In this document: piece by piece, positions 50,478 to 58,744 of the stretch
Layout: each line of letters starts with the position of its first letter
How positions within the stretch are numbered: position 1 is the first letter of the stretch
Source: DATARH01 sp036008175
Lineage (GTDB): Bacteria > Pseudomonadota > Alphaproteobacteria > ATCC43930 > CGMCC-115725
DNA length: 64,000 bases
Assembly (NCBI GenBank): GCA_036008175.1
Contig: DASYOB010000095.1
Coordinates: forward strand, 28,722 to 92,721
Reading direction: 5' to 3'
Notes under the pieces: generated by a model
Seen by the model: the letters and a program-made list of their open reading frames with translations, nothing else
What the model was told of the DNA's origin: nothing
The model's database searches: none
Position numbers and translations under genes: made by a program

Positions 50478-51772
50478 TGCGCTGCTCCCAGATGCCGCTC
50501 GACCCAAAGCCCGATTTCGAGCAGCCGATGGTCGCCGTGGCGGGGTCCGACGAGCTGAATGCCGACCGGCAATCCCTCCGATGTCGTCTCGGCCGGCAAG
50601 GTGAGGCAAGGCATGTACAGCATGGTCCATAAGCCGTTGAAGATCGCCGAGCCGGTGTCGCCGAGCCCACGCGGCGCGGCGCCCGGCGCCGGCAGGGTCA
50701 AGATCGCGTCAAACCCGCCGGCCCATTCCCGGGCCACCGCGCGCGCCCGCTCGGCGCGCCGCGACGCCTCGCGGAAATCGTCGAGGCTGAGCTTGCGGCC
50801 CTCAGCGATGCGGCCGTTCGCCAGCAGATCGTCGCTGAGCAGCGGCGCATGCCGATGCAATTCCGGCGCATGGTTTCGGGGCGCCTCGTAGGCGCTGTGG
50901 CGACGCTGGATCTCGGAGATGTCGGCGTATTCCGGCGGTAGTTCGCTCTCGACGATCTGCGCGCCGGCCGCGCCGAGCCGCGCCGCCGCCGTTTCGAGCG
51001 CCGTCTTCCCTTCCGCCGTCGCCTGATCCCAATGCGGCGTGCGGCACAGCGCCAGGCGCGGCGGCCGTCCCGGCATCGCGAGCGGCTCGTAAGGGATCGC
51101 CATCAGCGCGGCGCGGAACAGCGCGGTGTCGGCGACCGAGCGCGCCATCGTGCCCACGGTGTCGAGGCTCTCGGTATTGACGTGCATGCCGGCCGGCGGG
51201 AACAGACCAAAGCTCGGCTTGAACCCGACGACCCCGCAATACGCCGCCGGCCGGATCACCGAACCGCCGGTCTGGGTCCCGATCGCCAGCGGCACCATGA
51301 AATCGGCGACCGCCGCGGCCGAACCGCTCGACGAACCGCCCGGCGTGTGCATCGGGTTTTTCGGATGCGAAGTGGCGCCGGGATGGCGGTTGGCGAATTC
51401 GGTCGTGACCGTCTTGCCCAGAAGGATCGCGCCGGCGGCGCGGGGCAACGAGACGGCGCTCGCGTCGAAGCTCGGCCGACAGCCGGTATAGATCGGCGAG
51501 CCGTAGCCCGCCGGCATGTCGGCGGTATCGAAGATGTCCTTGATGCCGAACGGCACCCCCTTGAGGATACCGGGCTGGCCGTCTTTGTCGCTGGCGCGCG
51601 CGGTCGCGAGCGCCGCTTCTCGGTCGAGATGGGCCCAGGCGCGAACCACCGGCTCGCGCTCGGCGATACGATCGAGGCAGCTCCGCACGACCGCCTCTGC
51701 GGTCAGCTCGCCGCTCTCGACGAGGCGCGCCAGCGTCGTCGCCGGCAGGCGATGCGGTTCGGCATTCGGCAT
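50474..51772 (-). CDS. amidase-signature family hydrolase, paralogue 2
   Basis: The 432-residue enzyme has the same catalytic layout as its neighbour: Lys in FGIKDIFDT, Ser in GGSSSGSAAAVADF and Ser in TQTGGSVIRPA. Start MPNAEPHRL at 51772 follows GAGGGAG. It forms a coupled tandem with the amidase at 49194. They may form a heteromer or handle related substrates. Confidence 0.88.
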   Translation of the reverse strand: MPNAEPHRLPATTLARLVESGELTAEAVVRSCLDRIAEREPVVRAWAHLDREAALATARASDKDGQPGILKGVPFGIKDIFDTADMPAGYGSPIYTGCRPSFDASAVSLPRAAGAILLGKTVTTEFANRHPGATSHPKNPMHTPGGSSSGSAAAVADFMVPLAIGTQTGGSVIRPAAYCGVVGFKPSFGLFPPAGMHVNTESLDTVGTMARSVADTALFRAALMAIPYEPLAMPGRPPRLALCRTPHWDQATAEGKTALETAAARLGAAGAQIVESELPPEYADISEIQRRHSAYEAPRNHAPELHRHAPLLSDDLLANGRIAEGRKLSLDDFREASRRAERARAVAREWAGGFDAILTLPAPGAAPRGLGDTGSAIFNGLWTMLYMPCLTLPAETTSEGLPVGIQLVGPRHGDHRLLEIGLWVERHLGAAQ

Positions 51773-52038
51773 CGGTGAAGCTCCCTCGGACGCGCAGAGC
51801 GTCATCTAAGCAGGCTTCGCAAAGCCGTGCCACTGTGCCCGCCCCATTATCGTGTTTGGCTAAAGATCGCGCTGCCTGTTGCCGTTTGATTCGGCGCCGG
51901 AACCGCGCGAGGAAATCGCGACCCGGACAGCGGCGGTCGAGGCGTGCCCGTTCGAAAACAGTCCCGGCCGTGGAACGGCAAGACTGGGAGGTCGCGCCAC
52001 TCAATGAGGCTATCGAGCAAGACAACAGAGGAGCGCGC

Positions 52039-52875
52039 CTAACCCGCGATATCGAGCCCCAAATCCAAAATCGGGGACGAATGGGTGATCCAGCCGGAGG
52101 AGATCAGGTCGACCCCGGCGGCGGCGATCGCCGGCGCGGTCTCGCGGGTGATGCGGCCCGAGGCTTCGGTGACGGCGCGGCCATCGACCATCGCCACGGC
52201 GCGGCGCAGGGTCGGCGGGTCCATGTTGTCGAGCAGCACCGCATCGACACCTTCTTCGAGGGCTTCGGCGAGCTGATCGAGCGTATCCACCTCGAGCTCG
52301 ATCTTGACTAGGTGGCCGGCCGCCGCCTTAGCGCGCCGCAGCGCCTGGGCCACGCCGCCCGCCATTGCGACGTGGTTGTCCTTGATCAGCATCGCGTCGT
52401 CGAGGCCGAAGCGGTGATTGGCGCCGCCGCCCAGCCGCACCGCCTCCTTTTCGAGGATCCGGAGCCCTGGGGTGGTCTTGCGGGTGCAGACGATCTTGGC
52501 CTTATGGCCTTCGATCGCATCGACCAGCGAGCGGGTCGCGGTGGCGACGCCGGACAGGCGGCAGACCAGGTTCAGCGCGGTCCGTTCGGCCGCCAGCACC
52601 GGCCGCGCTCGGCCGCCGATGCGCGCCACCGCCTGGCCGCGGTCGACGCGGCTACCCTCGGGCACAAGCCGCTCGATGCGAAGGGTCGGGTCGAGTAATT
52701 CGAAAGCGAGCAGCCCAGCTTCGAGCCCGGCCACTACCCCCGGCTGGCGCGCCGCCATGACCGCCTCGATGCGGGCATCTTCCGGCACGACGGCGTCGGT
52801 GGTGATGTCGCCGGCGCGCCCCAGATCCTCGGCCAGCGCGGCGCGGACGATCGGCTCGACAAGCAGGCGCAGCAT
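52039..52875 (-). CDS. nadC: nicotinate-nucleotide pyrophosphorylase (quinolinate phosphoribosyltransferase)
   Basis: The 278-residue enzyme makes nicotinate mononucleotide from quinolinate. Motifs include EDLGRAGDITT, AERTALNLVCRLSGVAT, CTRKTTPGLRILEK, GGGANHRFGLDDAMLIKDNH and KIELEVDTL. Its ATG overlaps the stop of nadA by one base. nadB, often between them, is absent here. Confidence 0.95.
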   Translation of the reverse strand: MLRLLVEPIVRAALAEDLGRAGDITTDAVVPEDARIEAVMAARQPGVVAGLEAGLLAFELLDPTLRIERLVPEGSRVDRGQAVARIGGRARPVLAAERTALNLVCRLSGVATATRSLVDAIEGHKAKIVCTRKTTPGLRILEKEAVRLGGGANHRFGLDDAMLIKDNHVAMAGGVAQALRRAKAAAGHLVKIELEVDTLDQLAEALEEGVDAVLLDNMDPPTLRRAVAMVDGRAVTEASGRITRETAPAIAAAGVDLISSGWITHSSPILDLGLDIAG

Positions 52876-53876
52876 CAGCCGATTTCCAGCATGCGCTCGA
52901 CGGATAAGCGCGCCCTCTCGGCGATCTCGGGCGCGACGGTGACCTCGTGGGTCATCGTCTCCAGCGCGTGGCGGATGTTCTTCAGGGTGATGCGCTTCAT
53001 GTGCGGGCACAGGTTGCACGGGCGCACGAAATCGAGATCGGGGTATTGCAGCGCCACATTGTCGCTCATCGAGCATTCGGTCAGCAGCACCACCCGCCCC
53101 GGCCGGTTCTTGCCGACATAGTCCGCCATTGCCGCGGTTGAGCCGGCGAAATCGCATTCGGCGACGACCTCGGGCGGGCATTCGGGATGCGCCAGCACGG
53201 TGACCCCGGGGTAGTTCTCGCGCACCGCGCGGATGTCCTCCGGGGTAAAGCGCTCATGCACCTCGCAATGCCCTTTCCAGGCGATGATCTCGACCTTGGT
53301 CTGGGCGGCGATGTTGCGGGCCAAATATTCGTCCGGGATCATGATCACCTTGGGCACGCCCAATGCCTCGACGATCTTCTTGGCGTTGCCGGAGGTGCAG
53401 CAGATGTCGCTTTCCGCCTTCACCGCGGCCGAGGTGTTGACGTAGGTGACAATCGGCACGTCCGGATGGCGCTCGCGCATCAGCCGGACGTCGGCGGCAG
53501 TGATCGACTCGGCGAGCGAACAGCCGGCGCGGGTGTCCGGGATCAGCACGGTCTTTTCCGGGTTCAGCAGCTTTGCGGTCTCGGCCATGAAATGCACGCC
53601 GGCGAGCACGATGACGCTCGCGTCTGTTCGTACCGCCTCGCGAGCCAGCGCCAGGCTGTCGCCGGTAATGTCGCCGACAGTGTGGAAGATGTCCGGTGTC
53701 TGGTAGTTGTGCGCCAGGATGACCGCGTTCCGCTCGCGCTTCAGCTTCAGGATCGCGGCGATATCCTCGGCGAGGACCGGCCATTCGATCGGCGGGATAT
53801 GGCGCTCGACCCGGCTATAGAGCTCAGGCAATGGCATCGGGACGGGCTTGCGGGGGGTGAGGTTCTGCTGCAGCAC
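52875..53876 (-). CDS. nadA: quinolinate synthase
   Basis: The 333-residue enzyme condenses iminoaspartate with dihydroxyacetone phosphate using a 4Fe-4S cluster. The Cys ligands lie in RAGCSLA, CTSGNAKK and RPCNLCPHM; ILAHNYQTPDIF is the substrate region. GTG 53876 is chosen because AAGGAG lies 8 bases upstream. It is the first gene of nadA-nadC, under the two palindromes at 53895 and 53958. Confidence 0.94.
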   Translation of the reverse strand: MLQQNLTPRKPVPMPLPELYSRVERHIPPIEWPVLAEDIAAILKLKRERNAVILAHNYQTPDIFHTVGDITGDSLALAREAVRTDASVIVLAGVHFMAETAKLLNPEKTVLIPDTRAGCSLAESITAADVRLMRERHPDVPIVTYVNTSAAVKAESDICCTSGNAKKIVEALGVPKVIMIPDEYLARNIAAQTKVEIIAWKGHCEVHERFTPEDIRAVRENYPGVTVLAHPECPPEVVAECDFAGSTAAMADYVGKNRPGRVVLLTECSMSDNVALQYPDLDFVRPCNLCPHMKRITLKNIRHALETMTHEVTVAPEIAERARLSVERMLEIG

Positions 53877-53894
53877 TGGGGGACTCCTTACCTT

Positions 53895-53911
53895 ATGCTC
53901 TGAATGAGCAT
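53895..53911 (-). promoter_or_regulatory. NadQ-like operator 1
   Basis: ATGCTC and GAGCAT flank a five-base spacer, a perfect palindrome 19 bases upstream of the nadA start. It resembles the site used by NadQ-type repressors of de novo NAD synthesis in alphaproteobacteria. The comparison is from memory of that regulon. Confidence 0.6.
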
Positions 53912-53957
53912 TTCGGATGTCCGGAAAAGCCGGGCGGAAATCCCGTCCGGCAGCACT

Positions 53958-53976
53958 TATGCTAGGGATGAGAATA
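53958..53976 (-). promoter_or_regulatory. NadQ-like operator 2, imperfect
   Basis: TATGCTA and GAGAATA flank a five-base spacer. This is the same design as the palindrome at 53895 with one mismatch per half. Two sites spaced about 64 bases apart upstream of nadA suggest cooperative repressor binding. Confidence 0.5.
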
Positions 53977-54125
53977 AGGGGCCGATAGCGAGCGTCAAGG
54001 GGCCTCGCGTCATGAAATTGTAACAGGCGTCCGCGGTACAGCAGGGCCCGGCGTGAATTTCGTAGACAGCCGGGGGTCGATTGCCGAGATTGGCGCGTCC
54101 ACGAGCCCTGCCGCGATCGGGTTTC

Positions 54126-56249
54126 ATGCGAGTCGGCGACGCCCCGGCGATGCGGCTTCCTAGTGCCGCCGAAACTGCATGTCTGCATAGCGCAACGCCG
54201 GTTGCTGCCGCAGCCGCGCCGCCGCGCCTTCACCTGGAGCGATCCCCTTTGCCCGCCGAGGCGCTTGCCGGTCTATTCCCGAATTTCGCGGTCGAACGGC
54301 CTCGGTGCCGACCCGGCGAAGCCCTGATTGGCGCGTGGACGGGGACGCCGGGATTGGCGCGCCGCCGCGCCAAAGCGGTCTCGCTCAATGCGCCGTTCGT
54401 CATACTTGGCGAAGGACTGCTGCGGGCCGCACCGCGCGCAGGCGCGCATCGTCCCTGCCTGAGCGCGCTGGCGCTCGGCATTTCGGGGCCCGCGTCACCA
54501 GCCGACGCGCTGTCGCCCGCGCGCGTGCTGGCCGAACGCGGCTGGGAGGCTCCCGCGCTGCTGTCGCGAGCCGCGGCGGCGCGCGCGGCGCTGGTGGGCG
54601 GTCGGATCGGCGGCAGCTGGTGGCAGACCGGCGGCGAGGGCGCGCTGCCGATGGGCGAGGGTTGCGCGCTCGTCCTGCTCGCCGAACCGCCGGTTGCCGA
54701 AACCGACCGCGCCGTGTCCGAAGCGGTGATTCACCGGATGCTTGATGCGGCGCTCGCCGAGAACCCGGCCGAGCGGGTCATCATCTTCGCGCTGCAAAAA
54801 GATCATCATCGGGGAGCCACGCTGAAGGCGGCCGCGGCGCGCGGCGCCACCGTCGTTGCCCAGCCAGTCGATCCCTGGGCCGCGATCGATCTCGCTCAGC
54901 GCGTCTACAGCGCCGGCGGCGAAATCGGTTTTTTGGCGCTGCTGGCCGGACGGCCGGTGCGCTGCTTTGCGCCCGCGTTTTATTCGGGCTGGGGCGTCAC
55001 CGAGGACGACGCAGCGGTGCCGCGGAAGCCGTTTCGCCGCAGCATCGACGAGATTTTCGCCGGCGCCTGTCTCGTTGCGACCCGCTATCTCGACCCTTTC
55101 CGCAATACCCCGGCCAGCTTCGAAGACACGCTTGAGCTCCTCGCGGATTGGCGCCGCATCGACGAAGCGAACCGCCATATCGCGGTTTGCGTCGGCATGT
55201 CGTTCTGGAAGCGGCGTCGGGTCGCCGATTTCGTCGCCTCCTCGGCCGGCGCGCCGGTGTTCCGCCGCACCGCCCAAGCCGCCATTACCGCCGCGCGGGG
55301 GACATCGGGCGCACCGCCGCGGGCAATCGCGGCGTGGGCCTCGCGCATCCCGGAAGGTCTTACTGAAGCCGCCGCACGCCACAACATCCCGCTGATCCGG
55401 GTCGAGGACGGGTTTGTCCGCTCGGTTGGTTTGGGCGCCGACTTCCTGCCGCCGGCTTCGCTCGTGTTCGATTCCGGCGGGATGTATTACGACCCGCGCA
55501 CCCGCAGCGACCTCGAAACCCTGCTGCGGGAAACCGAGTTTACCCCGGCGCTGGTCGAGCGGGCAGGCGGGCTGATAGCGCGGCTCGTCGCGCGTGGCGT
55601 CACCAAATACAACCTCGCCGGCAATGCTCTGACGCTTGAGATGCCCGTGGGACGCACGCGCATCCTGGTGCCCGGGCAGGTCGAGGATGACCTTTCCGTC
55701 CTCTACGGCGGCGGCGAAATCCGCGGCAATCTCGATCTGCTGACAGAGGTGCGGCGGGCCAACCCGGATGCGTTCATCTTGTACAAGCCGCATCCCGACG
55801 TCCTGGCCGGGCATCGCAAGGGCGCCGTGCCCGATGCGGAGGCGCGCCACTTTGCCGATGCCGTCGTGCAGGGCGTCTCGACCGCGGCGCTGCTCGACCG
55901 CATCGACGAATTGCACACGATGACCTCGCTTGCCGGGTTCGAGGCGCTGCTGCGCCGCCGCGGCGCGGTGGTGTACGGCCGGCCGTTCTACGCAGGCTGG
56001 GGGTTGACCGAGGATCGGCTGCCGATTGACCGCGGACGTGGGCTCAGCCTCGAAGAGCTGGTTGCCGGCGTCTTGATCCTCTATCCGCGCTATCTCGATC
56101 CGCTGACCCGGCTGCCTTGCGGGCCGAAGGTGATCATCGAGCGGCTCGACCGGCCGGAGCTGTGGCGGCCGGGAGCGCTGGTGCAGGCGCGCCGGCTGCA
56201 GGGGGCGCTGGCGCGCCGACTGCGCGAGATCCGCGCCGGGTTCCGATAG
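54126..56249 (+). CDS. kpsC: KpsC-type capsule polysaccharide protein (dual Kdo transferase)
   Basis: The protein of about 707 residues has two successive capsule-synthesis modules. The first ends near FYSGWGVTEDD and the second near FYAGWGLTEDR, which is the duplicated layout of KpsC. In that family the modules add alternating beta-Kdo residues to a lipid anchor for capsule export. A conserved block VEDGFVRSVGLGADFLPP lies at the start of the second module. The start is uncertain; ATG 54126 is used rather than TTG 54081. No kpsS or export genes are seen. Confidence 0.86.
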   Translation: MRVGDAPAMRLPSAAETACLHSATPVAAAAAPPRLHLERSPLPAEALAGLFPNFAVERPRCRPGEALIGAWTGTPGLARRRAKAVSLNAPFVILGEGLLRAAPRAGAHRPCLSALALGISGPASPADALSPARVLAERGWEAPALLSRAAAARAALVGGRIGGSWWQTGGEGALPMGEGCALVLLAEPPVAETDRAVSEAVIHRMLDAALAENPAERVIIFALQKDHHRGATLKAAAARGATVVAQPVDPWAAIDLAQRVYSAGGEIGFLALLAGRPVRCFAPAFYSGWGVTEDDAAVPRKPFRRSIDEIFAGACLVATRYLDPFRNTPASFEDTLELLADWRRIDEANRHIAVCVGMSFWKRRRVADFVASSAGAPVFRRTAQAAITAARGTSGAPPRAIAAWASRIPEGLTEAAARHNIPLIRVEDGFVRSVGLGADFLPPASLVFDSGGMYYDPRTRSDLETLLRETEFTPALVERAGGLIARLVARGVTKYNLAGNALTLEMPVGRTRILVPGQVEDDLSVLYGGGEIRGNLDLLTEVRRANPDAFILYKPHPDVLAGHRKGAVPDAEARHFADAVVQGVSTAALLDRIDELHTMTSLAGFEALLRRRGAVVYGRPFYAGWGLTEDRLPIDRGRGLSLEELVAGVLILYPRYLDPLTRLPCGPKVIIERLDRPELWRPGALVQARRLQGALARRLREIRAGFR

Positions 56250-56260
56250 ATTTGCGAAGC

Positions 56261-57040
56261 ATGCGGGCGCCGTTCCGGGTCGCGGTGATCACCGGCGCGT
56301 CGAGCGGGCTTGGCGCGACGCTCGCGACCGCCTATGCGGGGCCGCAGACCGCGCTCGGCCTTATCGGCCGTAACCGCGAGCGGCTCGATGCGACCGCAAC
56401 AGCATGCCGAACGGCGGGCGCCACGGTCGAAAGCGCCGCGATCGATGTCGCCGACGGTCCCGCGCTCGCCGCTTGGCTTGCCGAGTTCGACCGCGCCCAT
56501 CCGGTCGAGCTGGTGATCGCCAATGCCGGCACCTCGGCTGGACCACAACCCGACCAGCCCGGCGAGCCGGCCGAGGCGACGCTAAAACAACTCTCGACCA
56601 ACCTGCTCGGCGCGGTCCACACAGTCGCGCCGCTGGTGCCGCCGATGTGCGCGCGCGGCCGCGGCCGGATCGTCGTGATTGCCTCGATAGCCGCCTATCG
56701 CGGGCTGGCCTACAGCCCCGGCTATTGCGCCAGCAAGGCTGGGGTGCGCGCCTATGGCGAAGCGTTGCGGGCGCAGCTGGCGCCGCACGGGGTCGGCGTT
56801 ACGGTAGTGTGTCCGGGATTCTTCGGCTCGCCGATGACAGACCGCTGGCAGGGGCCGACTCCCTTCCTGCTGAGCGGCGAACAAGCGGCGCGACGCATCA
56901 AGCGCGGCATCGACAACGGCCGCCGGCGGATCAGCTTTCCGTGGCCGCTGGTCGTCGCCATGCGCTTCTGCGACCTGGCGCCGGCGATAATCGGCGACGA
57001 GATCGTCCGCCGCTTTCGCTTTAACATCCGGCCGGGCTGA
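56261..57040 (+). CDS. SDR oxidoreductase in the capsule cluster
   Basis: The 259-residue protein has ITGASSGLGATLA, NAGT, the catalytic Ser in IASIAAY and YCASK for Tyr-x3-Lys. It is a DltE/acyl- or sugar-acting-type SDR that lacks a clear substrate. It follows kpsC by 11 bases and precedes the sulfatase-fold gene, so it likely helps make or modify the surface polymer. Confidence 0.85.
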   Translation: MRAPFRVAVITGASSGLGATLATAYAGPQTALGLIGRNRERLDATATACRTAGATVESAAIDVADGPALAAWLAEFDRAHPVELVIANAGTSAGPQPDQPGEPAEATLKQLSTNLLGAVHTVAPLVPPMCARGRGRIVVIASIAAYRGLAYSPGYCASKAGVRAYGEALRAQLAPHGVGVTVVCPGFFGSPMTDRWQGPTPFLLSGEQAARRIKRGIDNGRRRISFPWPLVVAMRFCDLAPAIIGDEIVRRFRFNIRPG

Positions 57041-57044
57041 GCGC

Positions 57045-58727
57045 ATGGGCGCAATTTGGTTGCTGCACCTGTGCGGCGGGCTGGCGCTCGCTGCTGCCGG
57101 TTGGCTGGTGCCACGGCACATCGCCCGCGCGCGCCGGTCGACGACGGCATCCCTGCTGCTCGACATCGCACCGTTCGCGCTGGGGGCCGGACTGCTGGCC
57201 CTTGCCACCGGCCGCCCGGTCTTTGCGGGGTTGGTGATCCTCGCCCTCGGCGCCGGCTTCGCGCTGGCCGACCATGCCATGCGCGAGACCTTGCACGAGC
57301 CGGTCGTGTTCTCGGAAATGTCGGAGCTGCCGCAGGTCTTCACCCACCCGCACCTCTACCTGCCATTTGCCGGGCCGGGGCTCGTGATCGGCGGCGCGGC
57401 CGGAGCGGTTGCGCTCGGGCTCGCGCTGCTTCTCCTGGAGCCGCCGGTCTGGACGCCGCAACCGGGGCTTGGGCTGATCGCGGTCGCGCTGATTATTGCC
57501 ACTGGATGGCTGATGGCGTGCGAGCCGCTGCTCGGAATCGCGGCAGCAGGCATGCGCCGGCTCGCGCCGACCGGCGAGCCGTTCGCCGATGTCAAGCGGT
57601 TGGGGCCATTCGCGATGCTGCTCGCGCATACGGTTATCGCCCGGGCGGAGCGGTCGGCGCGCCAGTCGACGCTGTGCGCCCCAACTCGTCATTCCGGGGC
57701 ACCGCGCAGCGGCGAGCCTGTAATCCATATTCCAGAGGCCGATGTTGATGGATTCCAGGCTCCCTCGCTCCGCTCGGGCCCGGGAATGACAGAAGGCGGG
57801 GTGCCGCTGATCCTCGTCCAATGCGAATCGTTCTTCGACGCGCGCCGGTTGTCGCCATCCTTGCCGCGCAACCTGCTGCCGGGGTTCGACACCTGCTGTC
57901 AGTCGGCGGCATTGTCCGGGCGGCTCGAAGTGCCGGGCTGGGGCGCCAATACGATGCGCACCGAGTTCGCGGTGCTGACCGGCATCCCGGAGAGCGAACT
58001 GGGCTACGACCGCTTCAACCCGTATTACGCGCTGGCCCGGGTGCCGATCGCCTCGCAGATTTGGCGCCTGCGGCAGGCCGGCTATCGCACGATCTGCCTG
58101 CACCCGTTCGATCGCCGCTTTTTCCGCCGCGACCTGGCGATGCCGGCGCTGGGCTTCGAAGAGTTTCTCGGGCGCGAGACGCTCGGCGGCTCGCGCGTGC
58201 CGCCTTATTACCCGGACCCCGATCTCGCCCGCGATATCCTCCGCACGCTCGACAGCCATGGACCGCGCACCTGCATTTTCGCGATCACGATGGCCAATCA
58301 CGGGCCCTGGCTCGAAAAAGGGCCGTCGATCGATCCGGCTATCGCCGGCCTATTCGATCCCGCCGCGGTGCCGCAGGGCGACGCGCTGCTGCGCTATCTC
58401 GACGGGCTGCGCCGCTCGGACGAGATGCTGCAAGTCCTGATGGAGGGTATCCAACAACGCCGCTCGCCCGCCGTACTCGGCTTCTATGGCGATCATCTGC
58501 CGAGCCTGCCGCAGGCCTACGCGCATTTCGGCTTCGACGAACCGCACAGCGATTACGCGATCTGGCCGGGCGAGGCGGGCATCCCGACGCGGCGTTGCGA
58601 TCTGCCGGCACATCGGCTCGGAGCGGTGATCGTCGACGCGCTGCTCGGCGCCGAAGCGCCCGCCGGAGCACTTGAGCGGGCCGGAGACCCGACGCTCGAT
58701 CTCGGCGCTTGCCTCGCCGGGCGCTAG
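57045..58727 (+). CDS. LTA-synthase/sulfatase-fold membrane protein with an embedded palindromic repeat
   Basis: The 560-residue protein has about four N-terminal membrane helices, then an alkaline-phosphatase-fold catalytic domain. That domain has LILVQCESFF, a probable nucleophile Thr in WGANTMRTEF, ANHGPWL and FYGDHLPSLP (metal ligands). Such enzymes transfer phosphoglycerol-type groups to surface polymers. A repeat at 57688-57790 encodes about 34 extra residues between the membrane part and the enzyme, without breaking the frame. It starts five bases after the SDR stop. Confidence 0.8.
   Translation: MGAIWLLHLCGGLALAAAGWLVPRHIARARRSTTASLLLDIAPFALGAGLLALATGRPVFAGLVILALGAGFALADHAMRETLHEPVVFSEMSELPQVFTHPHLYLPFAGPGLVIGGAAGAVALGLALLLLEPPVWTPQPGLGLIAVALIIATGWLMACEPLLGIAAAGMRRLAPTGEPFADVKRLGPFAMLLAHTVIARAERSARQSTLCAPTRHSGAPRSGEPVIHIPEADVDGFQAPSLRSGPGMTEGGVPLILVQCESFFDARRLSPSLPRNLLPGFDTCCQSAALSGRLEVPGWGANTMRTEFAVLTGIPESELGYDRFNPYYALARVPIASQIWRLRQAGYRTICLHPFDRRFFRRDLAMPALGFEEFLGRETLGGSRVPPYYPDPDLARDILRTLDSHGPRTCIFAITMANHGPWLEKGPSIDPAIAGLFDPAAVPQGDALLRYLDGLRRSDEMLQVLMEGIQQRRSPAVLGFYGDHLPSLPQAYAHFGFDEPHSDYAIWPGEAGIPTRRCDLPAHRLGAVIVDALLGAEAPAGALERAGDPTLDLGACLAGR
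57688..57790. repeat. palindromic repeat inserted in a coding sequence
   Basis: The ends match as GTCATTCC(G)GGGC and its reverse complement GCCCGGGAATGAC with one mismatch. Inside, GCCTGTAATCCAT and ATGGATTCCAGGC are again inverted with one mismatch. The unit is 103 bases. It lies in the linker of the LTA-synthase-like gene and stays open in that reading frame. Confidence 0.85.
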
Positions 58728-58744
58728 CTTCCAAGCTTTCGGCC

